Of a stretch of DNA of 64,000 nt, positions 16,927 to 25,853 are shown piece after piece. Every line of letters starts with the position of its first letter. Position 1 is the first letter of the stretch. Under the pieces are notes generated by a model, which worked only from the letters and a program-made list of their open reading frames with translations, was not told the DNA's origin and ran no database searches. Position numbers and translations under genes: made by a program. The stretch spans positions 1,116,001-1,180,000 of the forward strand of contig JADJXK010000002.1 in the NCBI GenBank assembly GCA_016710325.1, in the 5' to 3' direction. The stretch is from Candidatus Leptofilum proximum. Lineage in GTDB: Bacteria > Chloroflexota > Anaerolineae > Promineifilales > Promineifilaceae.

Positions 16927-19041
16927 ATGGCGATGGAATGGCAAGTTGATGAGAAGAAGGCTTCGGTCTTAAAAGTGGAAGATGTGGCCGTGGCCTACAA
17001 GGTGCGCGGCGGTGAAATTGAAGCGGTGCAAAACGTCTCGTTTGAGATTCGCCGCGGTGAATCCTTTGGCATCGTGGGCGAATCGGGCTGCGGCAAGAGC
17101 ACGATGGCCTGGGCGATTGTGAACTTTTTGGGCAGCAACGGCTACGTGAAGCGCGGTAGCATAAAGTTCCAGGGGCAGGAGCTGGTAGGCAAAAGCGGCG
17201 AAGAGCTGCGCCAGCTGCGCGGCGACCAGATCGCCATGGTGTTCCAGGACCCGATGCAGTCGCTAAACCCGTCGATGACGCTGGGTGACCAGATGAAAGA
17301 GGTGCTCACAGTGCATCGTGGCATCAGCGACAAGGAAGCGGGCAAGCGGTGTGTGGAGATGCTGGAGCGCGTCTACATGCCAGACGCGGCCAACGTGATG
17401 CGGCGCTATCCGCACCAGATTTCCGGCGGGCAGCAGCAGCGTGTGGTGATCGCCATGGCGCTGCTCAACAATCCGGCGCTGCTGATCATGGATGAGCCGA
17501 CGACCGCGCTGGACGTGACGGTGGAAGCGGCCGTTCTCGACCTGATCGCTGATTTACGACGAGATTTTGACACGGCTATCATGTACATCACCCACAATTT
17601 GGGCGTGGTGGCCCGCGTGTGCAGCCGCGTTGGCGTGATGTACGCCGGGGAAATGGTGGAGCGCGCCGAAATCCAGCAGCTGTTTGAGGCGCCGCAGCAT
17701 CCGTACACGCAGGGGCTCATTCGCTGTGTGCCCAAGCTGGGCAGCGACAAGGCGGGCAGCGTGCTCTACCCCATCCGGGGGCGCGTGCCGCCGCCAAACA
17801 ACCGCCCGGTGGGCTGCATGTACACACCACGCTGCGATTACGCCCGCGACCGCTGCCACGAGGAACGGCCGCAGTTGCGCATGATGACCAATGGAACGGC
17901 CGTACGCTGCCACTTTGCCGAGGTGATCGACCCCAGCCAGTGGGTGCCCAGCGAAGACATCAAACCGGCGTTCACCGCCCAGCCAACCAACGGTGAGGTG
18001 GAAAATCTGCTCGAAGTGCAAAACCTGAAAAAATATTATGAAGTCCAGGGCAGTTCCCTGAAAGACGTGATGGGCCTGGGCCAGACGCGCTACGTCAAAG
18101 CTGTCGAAAACGCCTCATTTGCCGTGAAAAAAGGCAAGACGCTGGGCGTGGTGGGCGAATCCGGCTGCGGCAAAAGCACCCTCATCAAAACCTTGATTGG
18201 GCTGGAAGACAGCACCAGCGGTGAAGCCACCTTCATGGGCTTCGACATCACCGGGGACCTGACCAGCCGCAACGAAAAGCTAATCCAAGAGCTGCAAATG
18301 GTGTTCCAGAACCCGGATTCCACCATGAACCCTTCGTACACGGTGGGGCAGCAAATCGGCCGTCCGATGGAGCGGTTTGGCACCGTGCCCAAAAACCAGG
18401 TTCGCGCCGAGGTGATCAAGCTGCTGGAAGCCATGCGCCTGGGTGAAAATTACTACGATCGGCTGCCGCGCCAGCTAAGCGGCGGCGAAAAGCAGCGCGT
18501 AGGCATTGCTCGCGCCCTGGCCAGCCGCCCCGATCTGGTGCTGTGCGACGAACCGGTCAGCGCGCTGGACGTGTCGGTGCAGGCGGCGCTGCTCAACCTG
18601 CTGCTGGAAGTACAGCAGGAGTACAATACGACGATGATCTTCATCGCCCACGATTTGTCGGTGGTGCGCTTCTTTTCGGATGACGTGGCGGTGATGTACC
18701 TGGGGCAGATCATGGAGATTGGCCCGGCCGAGGCAATTTATGCCCCGCCCTACCATCCGTATACCGAGGCGCTGCTTTCGGCCGTACCAATCCCGGACCC
18801 AACGGCAAAGCAAAAACATATCCGGTTGTCTGGCTCGGTGCCCAGCGCCATCAGCCCACCCAGCGGCTGCCGGTTCCATACGCGCTGCCCCCGCCGCACG
18901 CTGCTGCCTGAAGGCGGCCGTATTTGCGAGGAAGAAATTCCGCCCTGGCGTGAACTGGGCAGCGGCCACCGTATTTTCTGCCACATCCCCGAGGAAACGC
19001 TGCGCACGTTTGACCCGGTGATCTCAACGGCAACATCCTAA
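16927..19041 (+). CDS. Fused double ABC ATPase for peptide import (DppD-DppF)
   Basis: Cytoplasmic motor of the importer with two complete nucleotide-binding domains in one 704-residue chain; separate DppD and DppF are each about 330. Domain 1 (about 10-330) has Walker A GESGCGKST, signature ISGGQQQRV and Walker B LLIMDEPT. Domain 2 (about 355-690) has GESGCGKST, LSGGEKQRV and LVLCDEPVSALD. Each half ends with the Cys-containing oligopeptide-transporter tail (GCMYTPRCDYARDRC and GCRFHTRCPRR), which in some homologues binds an iron-sulfur cluster. The fusion guarantees a one-to-one pair. Confidence 0.95.
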   Translation: MAMEWQVDEKKASVLKVEDVAVAYKVRGGEIEAVQNVSFEIRRGESFGIVGESGCGKSTMAWAIVNFLGSNGYVKRGSIKFQGQELVGKSGEELRQLRGDQIAMVFQDPMQSLNPSMTLGDQMKEVLTVHRGISDKEAGKRCVEMLERVYMPDAANVMRRYPHQISGGQQQRVVIAMALLNNPALLIMDEPTTALDVTVEAAVLDLIADLRRDFDTAIMYITHNLGVVARVCSRVGVMYAGEMVERAEIQQLFEAPQHPYTQGLIRCVPKLGSDKAGSVLYPIRGRVPPPNNRPVGCMYTPRCDYARDRCHEERPQLRMMTNGTAVRCHFAEVIDPSQWVPSEDIKPAFTAQPTNGEVENLLEVQNLKKYYEVQGSSLKDVMGLGQTRYVKAVENASFAVKKGKTLGVVGESGCGKSTLIKTLIGLEDSTSGEATFMGFDITGDLTSRNEKLIQELQMVFQNPDSTMNPSYTVGQQIGRPMERFGTVPKNQVRAEVIKLLEAMRLGENYYDRLPRQLSGGEKQRVGIARALASRPDLVLCDEPVSALDVSVQAALLNLLLEVQQEYNTTMIFIAHDLSVVRFFSDDVAVMYLGQIMEIGPAEAIYAPPYHPYTEALLSAVPIPDPTAKQKHIRLSGSVPSAISPPSGCRFHTRCPRRTLLPEGGRICEEEIPPWRELGSGHRIFCHIPEETLRTFDPVISTATS

Positions 19042-19130
19042 ATGATTCAAGGGAGAACATAGGGCACGTAACCTAATTAGCCCGCAGTTTTGTTGTGGCG
19101 TTTTTGAATAGACACAGGAAGGGAACAAAG

Positions 19131-19790
19131 ATGCTTGTTAAAGAATGTATGACGCGACATCCAATCATCATTTCGCTCACTACCAAGGCAACGGAGGCAC
19201 AGCAAATTATGGCCGAGAATCATATCCGGCACCTGCCTGTGACTTCAGACGGCAAGCGGCTGGAGGGGCTGGTAACACGCACCCGGCTGTCGCTAAAGCC
19301 CGACCTGCTGGGCAGCCTCAACATGTGGGAAATCTCCCGCCAGCTGAGCAACCTGACGGTAAAAGATGTGATGGTCAAAAAGGAAGACCTGTTTACCATT
19401 ACGGCCGATCGCACCATTGAACGGGCCGCCAAAATGATGGCCGACCACAAAATTGGCTGCCTGCCCGTCATTGATGCCGATGGCGCCGTGGAGGGCATCA
19501 TTTCTGAAGTGGACGTTTTGCGCTCATACCAGGAGCTGATGGGGCTGCCGGTGGAGGGCCTGCGGGTGACGGTGCGAATGCCAAACCGCAAGGGCGAGTT
19601 TGCCAAGCTCATGAAAGCCATGGCCGATAACGGCTGGGGCGTGATGGCCATCGGCACCTACCCCTCTCACCGTCGAGATGGTTTTTATGATGTTGTTTTA
19701 AAAATTCCGGAAGTGCCAGAAAGCGATGTGCGCGCCGCCTTTAACCAGATTGCTGACCAGGAAGTGTTGGATGTGCGGGATGTCGTCTGA
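19131..19790 (+). CDS. CBS-pair and ACT domain protein
   Basis: Cytosolic sensor-like protein of 219 residues. Two CBS motifs (about 1-60, VKECMTRHPIIISL; and about 78-140, VKDVMVKKEDLFTI) form a Bateman module that usually binds adenine nucleotides. An ACT-like domain follows (about 147-215, LRVTVRMPNRKGEFAKLMKA), a fold that binds amino acids. Such AcuB-like proteins sense metabolic state, but the target is unknown here. AGGAAGGGA before the ATG at 19131 fixes the start. It follows the peptide importer after about 90 bases and ends at a strong terminator. Confidence 0.88.
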   Translation: MLVKECMTRHPIIISLTTKATEAQQIMAENHIRHLPVTSDGKRLEGLVTRTRLSLKPDLLGSLNMWEISRQLSNLTVKDVMVKKEDLFTITADRTIERAAKMMADHKIGCLPVIDADGAVEGIISEVDVLRSYQELMGLPVEGLRVTVRMPNRKGEFAKLMKAMADNGWGVMAIGTYPSHRRDGFYDVVLKIPEVPESDVRAAFNQIADQEVLDVRDVV

Positions 19791-19817
19791 GCCATTCAAC
19801 ACAATCTGAGCACCTGG

Positions 19818-19850
19818 AAGAGAAGGAGCCGTTCCTTCTCTTTTTTATTT
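19818..19850 (+). terminator. Rho-independent terminator after the CBS-ACT gene
   Basis: A 10-base stem (19818-19827 with 19833-19842) around a 5-base loop is followed by six T residues. The run overlaps the stop codon of the convergent small gene at 19845, and the A residues on the far side could make it work in both directions. Confidence 0.9.
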
Positions 19851-20270
19851 GAACCGGGTGGTGCGATCGACAAAAACAAGCTGGCCGCCAGGGGAGCCAC
19901 AAATGGTTACACTCATGAAGCGCTCAACCAGAAAGGTTTTGTTGTCGGTTTCGAGTAGAATGCAAGCGCCGTTGGCGCGGGATTCGGCGCCCATGTCGAA
20001 GGTGATGGAATACCATTGGTAGACGGCGTGAAAGCCATCGTCGGTGCGAAAGGTGTCGTCCCAGTTGTATGAGCGCGGCAGGCTGGTATAGTTGCTGTGC
20101 GCCGCCACGACGGTGGAGCCGGGATAACGAACGGCCGTCCGATCCCGCTGCACAATTTCAACCAGGCCAAAAGCGACGCCAAAGAAAAAAATCAAAAACA
20201 GCACGCCACAGCCCGCAAGCAGCCGCTGGTTGTACCATTTATTTGCCGAATCAGAATTGACAGGTTCCAT
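19845..20270 (-). CDS. Unknown one-TM exported protein
   Basis: 141 residues, not recognised. A short cytoplasmic start rich in Asn/Asp is followed by one strongly hydrophobic segment (about 18-40, GVLFLIFFFGVAFGLVEIVQ). The rest (about 100 residues) would lie outside the cell, is aromatic-rich, has two cysteines (in GACILLE and VTICGSP) that could form a disulfide, and looks like beta structure. Its start codon overlaps that of the divergent gene at 20269, sharing the bases CATG. No function is proposed. Confidence 0.65.
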   Translation of the reverse strand: MEPVNSDSANKWYNQRLLAGCGVLFLIFFFGVAFGLVEIVQRDRTAVRYPGSTVVAAHSNYTSLPRSYNWDDTFRTDDGFHAVYQWYSITFDMGAESRANGACILLETDNKTFLVERFMSVTICGSPGGQLVFVDRTTRFK

Positions 20271-21519
20271 GTCTGAAACGCCTCAAATTGCCTCAATTGT
20301 TCCGGTGCCGACGCTGGCGGTTAACGGCCGTTCCCAACTCACCATCGGCATTCAGCTCAGCAGTGGGCAGCAGTTCTGGGCCGATTGTGTGGACGTGCCT
20401 GCTGCTTCACAGGTGCGGGAAACGGCCGTTTTCGACCCCACCCAGGCTGCCCACCTCGTGCATACCCTGGTGCGTCCGCTGTGGCAGGGCCAGCCTGCGG
20501 CTGAGTTCCGATCCCTGGCGCAGCAGCTGCTGCCGCTAACCGAATCGTTCCGCTACACCCGAACCATTCCGCCCAAACCGCAGCCCGCGACCGGCGCCGT
20601 CTCCCGGCGCAGTGTCATCACCGGCTTTCTGGCGGAAGAGGAACCGCCAGGGTCCCGCGAAGAGTGGGTGACGGTGGAACGGCCGCTGCATCCGGCCCTG
20701 CAATATGGTCTGACGGCCGCGCTGCTGCCTGCGGTGGCGGCGGCGAATCGGGTAACGATGGCGGAACTGGTGGCGCGGGAATATGGATTAGCTGGGGTGG
20801 AAACGGCCGTGCCGCTGCAAATTCCCCTCAGCGACGACGCCATTCAAACCGCTCAATCCATCCTGACCACCCACGTTGCCTCACTGGGTTATACCACAGG
20901 CAGCCAGAACCACAAGGCGATCCTGGGTGCCAGTGGGGAGCGCCTGCAGCAGCACGTGCGGCAGGTTGCCGCCTGGCTGCCCACGCTTAATCCAACATAC
21001 GCACCCACGCTGCACCTGGATTTGGGCGGCGGTTTTGGTGACCTGTTTGCCAATAACGACGGCAAAATACTGGGCGCACTGTACGGTCTGGAACAGGCGG
21101 CCAAACCCTACACGCTGCTCGTGCAAAACCCCATCTGGCGGGAAGATTTAGCCACTCAACAGGCGCAGCTGAAACAGTTGACCAGCTTCTGCCGCACGCG
21201 CCGCTTGCAGTTGCAGCTGGTGGCTGACGCCTGGGTTGATTCTTTTGAGGCTGCTACCCAGTTTGCCGATGCCAGCGTTTGCCAGATGGTGCATATTAAC
21301 CTGCCTCGATTGGGGAACTTGGAGGAGGGGATTACGGCCGTACGTCACCTCCTGGACCAAAATCAGGCAGTCATCCTTTCTGGGGAAGCGCAGCCACTGA
21401 CAACCCACATTGCCCTGGCCACTCGACCTAGCCAACTCAAAGGCCCACCCCAGCTGCACTACAACGTCATGCAGCAGCTGCGCCATGCACAGTATCCCGA
21501 TGCTGAGTTGTCTGATTGA
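20269..21519 (+). CDS. Methylaspartate ammonia-lyase-like protein lacking key catalytic residues
   Basis: 416 residues, close to the 413 of clostridial 3-methylaspartate ammonia-lyase (enolase superfamily). Similar stretches: LHPALQYGLTAALLPAVAAA with VTMAELVAREYG, then YAPTLHLDLGG, AAKPYTLLVQNPIW, LQLVADAWVDS and CQMVHINLPRLGN. Of the three known metal ligands, Asp238 and Asp307 appear kept (HLDLGG, VADAW) but Glu273 is Gln (LLVQNP). The catalytic Lys331 is Asn (VHINLP for QIKTP), and His194 has no clear partner. This is either a diverged enzyme with other chemistry or a non-catalytic homologue. No glutamate mutase genes are nearby, which argues against the methylaspartate fermentation pathway. 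The start ATG shares CATG with the opposite gene. Confidence 0.75.
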   Translation: MSETPQIASIVPVPTLAVNGRSQLTIGIQLSSGQQFWADCVDVPAASQVRETAVFDPTQAAHLVHTLVRPLWQGQPAAEFRSLAQQLLPLTESFRYTRTIPPKPQPATGAVSRRSVITGFLAEEEPPGSREEWVTVERPLHPALQYGLTAALLPAVAAANRVTMAELVAREYGLAGVETAVPLQIPLSDDAIQTAQSILTTHVASLGYTTGSQNHKAILGASGERLQQHVRQVAAWLPTLNPTYAPTLHLDLGGGFGDLFANNDGKILGALYGLEQAAKPYTLLVQNPIWREDLATQQAQLKQLTSFCRTRRLQLQLVADAWVDSFEAATQFADASVCQMVHINLPRLGNLEEGITAVRHLLDQNQAVILSGEAQPLTTHIALATRPSQLKGPPQLHYNVMQQLRHAQYPDAELSD

Positions 21520-21630
21520 ACCATCTAGTGGATACTCGTAACGTACACTTAGCGTCATTACCATGCTTTCATAGACAAAAACCATTTTTGGAGAGGCCAA
21601 TCCCAATCAGAATGCTCCTTGGGAAGAATT

Positions 21631-22173
21631 ATGTCCTTCAAGAACTTAAAAAGTACGTTCAAAGCTCTCATAGTTGTTATCTTGCTTGGGTTCTCTGTCG
21701 CTTGTAACACCTCACCACCTAACCAAACCATTCCTGAACCCGGTCCAGCTATTCAAGACCTAGATATAACTGTCGGGCAGACGATTTATGTGCCCGCCTA
21801 TTCAAAAATTTACTCCTCCCCGAGGGGTCAAACTCTGGATCTCACGGTCACTTTAAGCATTCACAACACGGATACCGACCAACCCATATTTATTACCTCT
21901 GTCAGGTACTATGATGCCCAGGGCGCTTTGGTAAAAGAATATTTAGCCAATCCCCTCCAGCTATCGCCACTCGGTACGGCCGATTTTTACGTAGAGTCAG
22001 ACGTCGCCGAAAATGAAGGCCTGGGTACAAACTTTATTGTTGAATGGGGCGCCGAACAACCTGTCTACGAGCCGATCGTCGAAGCCATCATGATTCACGC
22101 CGATTCCACCCAGGGCATCTCCTTCACCAGCCCCGGACGCGTCATCCACCAACTGCAATCAGAAGAGGAGTAA
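21631..22173 (+). CDS. DUF3124 lipoprotein
   Basis: Exported lipoprotein of about 180 residues: basic start (KNLKSTFKA), hydrophobic core, lipobox SVAC. The mature part matches DUF3124: QTIYVPAYSKIYSSPRGQ, LTVTLSIHNTDTDQPIFITS, VRYYDAQGALVKEYL, FIVEWGAEQPVYEPIVEA and GISFTSPGRVI. The family function is unknown. Only four bases separate it from the antiporter gene at 22178, so it probably serves the same membrane process. The ATG at 21631 is chosen over an upstream TTG because it leaves a normal signal peptide. Confidence 0.88.
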   Translation: MSFKNLKSTFKALIVVILLGFSVACNTSPPNQTIPEPGPAIQDLDITVGQTIYVPAYSKIYSSPRGQTLDLTVTLSIHNTDTDQPIFITSVRYYDAQGALVKEYLANPLQLSPLGTADFYVESDVAENEGLGTNFIVEWGAEQPVYEPIVEAIMIHADSTQGISFTSPGRVIHQLQSEEE

Positions 22174-22177
22174 TCAT

Positions 22178-24151
22178 TTGGGAATAGCCGCTGATATCGC
22201 CATCATCGTTGTCGCTGGCATGGTAGGGGCATTAATCGCCCAACGCCTCAAGCAGCCCCTCCTGCTGGGGTACATTTTAGCCGGGGTCATCGTGGGGCCA
22301 TTCACGGCTGGACCAACAGTCTCGGAAGTTCACGATATTGAACTGCTGGCCGAAATTGGCGTTGCTCTTCTCCTCTTTGCCCTGGGGCTGGAATTTTCGC
22401 TAAGGGAGCTGCAACCAGTCCGGCACATTGCCTTAATTGGCACACCTATCCAAATCATCTTAACGATGGCATTTGGGTATGGCATCGGCCAGCTGTGGGG
22501 GTGGGACTGGTTGACCTCGCTGTGGTTTGGCAGCCTCATCACCCTTTCCAGCACCATGGTCATCCTGAAAACTCTGATGGGGCAGGGTCGCCTGGGCACT
22601 CTTTCCAGCCGGGTTATGATTGGCATCCTGATTGTGCAGGATCTGGCTGTGGTGCCCATGATGATCATTCTGCCCCAGCTCAACGAGCCCGATTTTAGTT
22701 TTTCTGTTTTGGGGCTGGCGGCCCTCAAGGCGGCGCTGTTTTTGGTCCTTATGTTTGTGGTTGGCACCAGGGTTATTCCCCGGCTGATCGCTTACGTGGC
22801 CAGCTGGAATTCACGTGAACTATTTTTGTTGGCGATAACGGCCGTTGGCCTGGGCATTGGCTACGTTACCTACCTGTTTGGCCTGTCCTTTGCCTTCGGC
22901 GCTTTTGTGGCCGGCATGGTACTGAGCGAATCAGACTTTGGCCACCAGGCATTAAGCGACATCATCCCCCTGCGCGATCTGTTTGGCCTTTTGTTTTTTG
23001 TATCGGTGGGCATGTTGTTGAATCCAGCCTTTTTGCTGGCCAACTTGCCCACCATCCTGGCTATTGTGCTGCTGGTTGCCTTTGGCAAAGGCATTATTCT
23101 CGGCGTGCTCAGCCGCTTGTTTGGCTATGGCAACATCGTGCCCATCGCCGTGGGCATGAGCATGTTTCAAATTGGAGAGTTCTCTTTTGTCCTGGCCCGC
23201 GTTGGCATCAGCACCAATTCCATCGGCCAGGAGCTTTATTCGCTCATTTTAACCACGGCCATCATCACAATGGTGTTTACGCCGCTGCTTTCTGGACTGG
23301 CCAGCCGGGTTTACGAGGTGCAAAAACGGTTTAAACCCAAAGATCCTCTGCAAACCATCAACGTACCTGAGTCTGGCCTGGCAAACCATGTGGTTATTGC
23401 AGGCGGAGGACGTATTGGCAAATATATTGCCCAGGTTCTGAGCCAGCTAAAGCTTGATTTTGTGCTCATAGAAATCGATCATCGCGAGGTTGAACTGGCC
23501 AAGGCCGCCGATTTGCCCATCATCTACGGGGATGCCAGCCAGGGGCTGGTTCTGGAAGCCGCTTATGTGACCCACGCCCGGCTGGTCTTAATCACAACAC
23601 CTAGCGTTCTTGTGACCAAATCTGTAGTTGAACAAGTACGCCGGTTAAACGAGAAAGTAGATGTGGTGGCCCGAGCAGAGAGCATCGAACTAATGCAGGC
23701 ACTTAACGACATGGGCGTTTTTGAAGTGGTTCAACCAGAATTTGAAGCGGCGCTGGAAATGGCACGACAAGCCCTGTTGCATTTAAATATTCGAGCACAG
23801 GAAATCCAAAAGTACACGGACACGATCCGCCGCGATTTGTACGCTCCCATCTATCAAAGGCAAGCCGATTATTCTCACCTGATGCAGATGGCCGCCGCTT
23901 CCCGCCTATTAGGGTTTGATTGGATTCAGCTGACGCCTGACAGCCATCTAATGGGGCAAACGATTGGTGCTGCCAATATCCGGCAAAAAATAGGGGCGTC
24001 GATTGTGGGAGTTCTGCGCGACCGCGAGCTGTACGCCAATCCTGACGCAAACTTCTTGTTTCAGGCAGAAGATATGGTGGCAGTTATGGGTAGCGGTGAA
24101 CAAATAACAGCGTTTCAGCGCCTTGCCAACGAAAGGCCGGATTCATCATAA
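22178..24151 (+). CDS. CPA2 cation:proton antiporter with TrkA-N and TrkA-C domains (KefB-like)
   Basis: Inner membrane monovalent cation/proton antiporter of 657 residues. The first 385 residues form about twelve helices of the Na+/H+ exchanger fold (LKQPLLLGYILAGVIVGP, then GVALLLFALGLEFSLREL). A cytoplasmic RCK module follows: TrkA-N with VVIAGGGRIGKYIAQVL and an acidic strand end (LIEIDH) for NAD(H) or nucleotide binding, then a TrkA-C domain (about 570-650). This layout matches K+ efflux proteins of the KefB/KefC/YbaL type. The start is a TTG at 22178 preceded by GAGGAG. It is coupled to the DUF3124 gene. Confidence 0.92.
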   Translation: MGIAADIAIIVVAGMVGALIAQRLKQPLLLGYILAGVIVGPFTAGPTVSEVHDIELLAEIGVALLLFALGLEFSLRELQPVRHIALIGTPIQIILTMAFGYGIGQLWGWDWLTSLWFGSLITLSSTMVILKTLMGQGRLGTLSSRVMIGILIVQDLAVVPMMIILPQLNEPDFSFSVLGLAALKAALFLVLMFVVGTRVIPRLIAYVASWNSRELFLLAITAVGLGIGYVTYLFGLSFAFGAFVAGMVLSESDFGHQALSDIIPLRDLFGLLFFVSVGMLLNPAFLLANLPTILAIVLLVAFGKGIILGVLSRLFGYGNIVPIAVGMSMFQIGEFSFVLARVGISTNSIGQELYSLILTTAIITMVFTPLLSGLASRVYEVQKRFKPKDPLQTINVPESGLANHVVIAGGGRIGKYIAQVLSQLKLDFVLIEIDHREVELAKAADLPIIYGDASQGLVLEAAYVTHARLVLITTPSVLVTKSVVEQVRRLNEKVDVVARAESIELMQALNDMGVFEVVQPEFEAALEMARQALLHLNIRAQEIQKYTDTIRRDLYAPIYQRQADYSHLMQMAAASRLLGFDWIQLTPDSHLMGQTIGAANIRQKIGASIVGVLRDRELYANPDANFLFQAEDMVAVMGSGEQITAFQRLANERPDSS

Positions 24152-24262
24152 TGGACCTTGCGTCCCTTCCCCATCTAAAAAATCAAGATAGTGGAACACA
24201 TTTACGGCCGTAACCCTCCAAACCCCTAACGGTAAGCCAGTTGCCTTTTAACGCTCTTGGAT

Positions 24263-24292
24263 TTGACGTTGCAGCCGGAAACGTTATATACT
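24263..24292 (+). promoter_or_regulatory. Sigma70-type promoter of the IclR-family gene
   Basis: TTGACG (24263-24268) and TATACT (24287-24292) are separated by 18 bases. Transcription would start near 24299, giving a leader of about 54 bases before the ATG at 24353. IclR proteins commonly control their own promoter, so an operator may overlap this site. Confidence 0.7.
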
Positions 24293-24352
24293 AAACCCAC
24301 ACTTGACCCGTATGTCACAACACAGTTTCATAATACGCAACAAAGAGCAAAA

Positions 24353-25147
24353 ATGAGCAAGTCAGACCACAATCTAACCGCACCTGTCCAATCCGTGCAG
24401 CGCGCGGCGGCCATCTTGCGCAGCTTCACTGAGGCCGAGCCAGAGCTGGGCGTCACCGAACTCAGCCGCCGCCTAGGGCTGCACAAAAGCACCGTCTCCC
24501 GCATGATTGCCACGCTGCAGGCCGAGGGCTTCATCGACCAGAACACGGAAACGGGCAGGTACCGGCTGGGTGTGGGCCTGGTGAGCCTGGCCGGGGTGGC
24601 GCTGGGACGGCTGAACGCCCGTGGCGCAGCCCAGCCGCACCTGGCGGACCTGGTAGCCATCTCCCAAGAAACGGTCAACGTGACCGTGCTGGACGGCAAC
24701 GAATGTGTCAACATCGAGCGCGCCGCCAGCCCGCAGCCCATTCAATACATCGGCTGGATTGGCCGCCGCTCGCCGCTGCACTGCACTGCCAGCGGCAAAC
24801 TGTTCCTGGCCCACATGACACCAGAGGAGCGTACGGCCGTCTTGCCCCAACCGCTCAAGCAGTACACCGCCAAAACCATCACCGATCCCTACCAGCTGAC
24901 CCGCCAATTAAACCAGATCTGCCAGCAGCAGTATGCCATTGTGCATGAGGAGTATGAAACCGGCTTCAGCTCTGTGGCCGCCCCCATCTACAACCATCTG
25001 GGCAAGTTATTGGCCACCGTTTCCATTTCTGGTCCCGCCTACCGGCTCAGTGAGGCAGCATTTCAAGAGTATCTGCCGACGCTGCTGGCTACCTGCCGCA
25101 CCATTTCGGCGGAATTGGGTTTTACCGTCAACCAGCCAATACTGTAA
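24353..25147 (+). CDS. IclR-family transcriptional regulator
   Basis: DNA-binding regulator of about 264 residues. The N-terminal winged helix (about 12-75) contains VQRAAAILRSFTE, VTELSRRLGLHKSTVSRMIA and the wing GRYRLGVGLVSLAG. The C-terminal GAF-like effector domain (about 85-255) has the typical IGRRSPLHCTASGKLFLAHM and YETGFSSVAAPIYNH. Effectors in the family are small carboxylic or aromatic acids. The gene downstream (25170) follows after 22 bases and is probably co-transcribed. The ATG at 24353 is preferred because upstream TTG starts would overlap the promoter. Confidence 0.92.
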   Translation: MSKSDHNLTAPVQSVQRAAAILRSFTEAEPELGVTELSRRLGLHKSTVSRMIATLQAEGFIDQNTETGRYRLGVGLVSLAGVALGRLNARGAAQPHLADLVAISQETVNVTVLDGNECVNIERAASPQPIQYIGWIGRRSPLHCTASGKLFLAHMTPEERTAVLPQPLKQYTAKTITDPYQLTRQLNQICQQQYAIVHEEYETGFSSVAAPIYNHLGKLLATVSISGPAYRLSEAAFQEYLPTLLATCRTISAELGFTVNQPIL

Positions 25148-25169
25148 CCAATAAGGAGGTTTGCCCATC

Positions 25170-25799
25170 ATGGAGGACGTCGTTCAATTAAACCCCACCG
25201 ATGTTCTTGCTGAACGGCCGTTTACCCACCCCGACCACATCTCCAGCGACCGGGCCACCCTACGTTACATGGTCCGCCAGCTCTGCCTCACGCTGGAAAA
25301 TCCCCACCGGCTCACTGATATTCCGCAAACCATCCTGTTCATCATGCCCGGCGAAACCAGCTGGCTGCACCGGCTTGTCCTGGCCAATCCGCACCACTTT
25401 CAACGGCCAGAGCCCATCCAGGTGGTTGGCTTTTTTGGCCAGAGCCGCTCCCAGGTCAACATTGAGCTGGCCAAGGAATTCGACCAGACGCTGCTAAAAG
25501 AAATTCCGCTGCACGAGGGATTGATCAGCTACAGCACGATGCGGCTGAAGGATGGCAATTACGCCAATCTGGTGCTGTTTACCAGCAGCGAAGCCCAAAT
25601 AGCCTGGAGCCGCAGCGAGGCACATGCCAAAGCGGTCTACGAGCTGTCACCCGGTTTTTACCATTCGGTGCGGATTTATAACGGCCGTTTGCCCCACACC
25701 ATTCACCAGAGCAACGCCCTGACGCTGCACAAAGCGCGCTACTTCGACTACGACCAGACGCCGATGTGGCGCGGCGTGCGGGTGTTGAGTGAAACGTGA
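25170..25799 (+). CDS. Unknown protein in an IclR operon
   Basis: About 209 residues, not recognised. It has no membrane segment or signal and looks like a soluble alpha/beta protein with several His and aromatic residues (MPGETSWLHRLVLANPHHF, ANLVLFTSSEAQIAWS, ELSPGFYHSVRIYNG). The latter half faintly recalls ferredoxin-like dimeric barrel proteins, but I would not assign a family. AAGGAGG ten bases before the ATG at 25170 fixes the start. The stop codon lies inside a GTGAAAC repeat, so the last residues (SET) are encoded by the repeat. Confidence 0.7.
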   Translation: MEDVVQLNPTDVLAERPFTHPDHISSDRATLRYMVRQLCLTLENPHRLTDIPQTILFIMPGETSWLHRLVLANPHHFQRPEPIQVVGFFGQSRSQVNIELAKEFDQTLLKEIPLHEGLISYSTMRLKDGNYANLVLFTSSEAQIAWSRSEAHAKAVYELSPGFYHSVRIYNGRLPHTIHQSNALTLHKARYFDYDQTPMWRGVRVLSET

Positions 25800-25843
25800 A
25801 ACGTGAAACGTGAGCAAAACGCAGTCACGTTTCAGTTTCACGC
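25789..25843. repeat. Hairpin of tandem GTGAAAC units overlapping a stop codon
   Basis: Third copy of the GTGAAAC element: direct units at 25789-25813 and the reverse complement at 25825-25843. It lies between convergent genes, and its left arm supplies the last codons and stop of the gene ending at 25799. Confidence 0.75.
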
Positions 25844-25853
25844 ATCAAAAAAA

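Noticed and set aside
3538..25843. GTGAAAC repeats as a CRISPR array
   Set aside because: The units are 7 bases, have no spacers, form inverted pairs and no cas genes are present.
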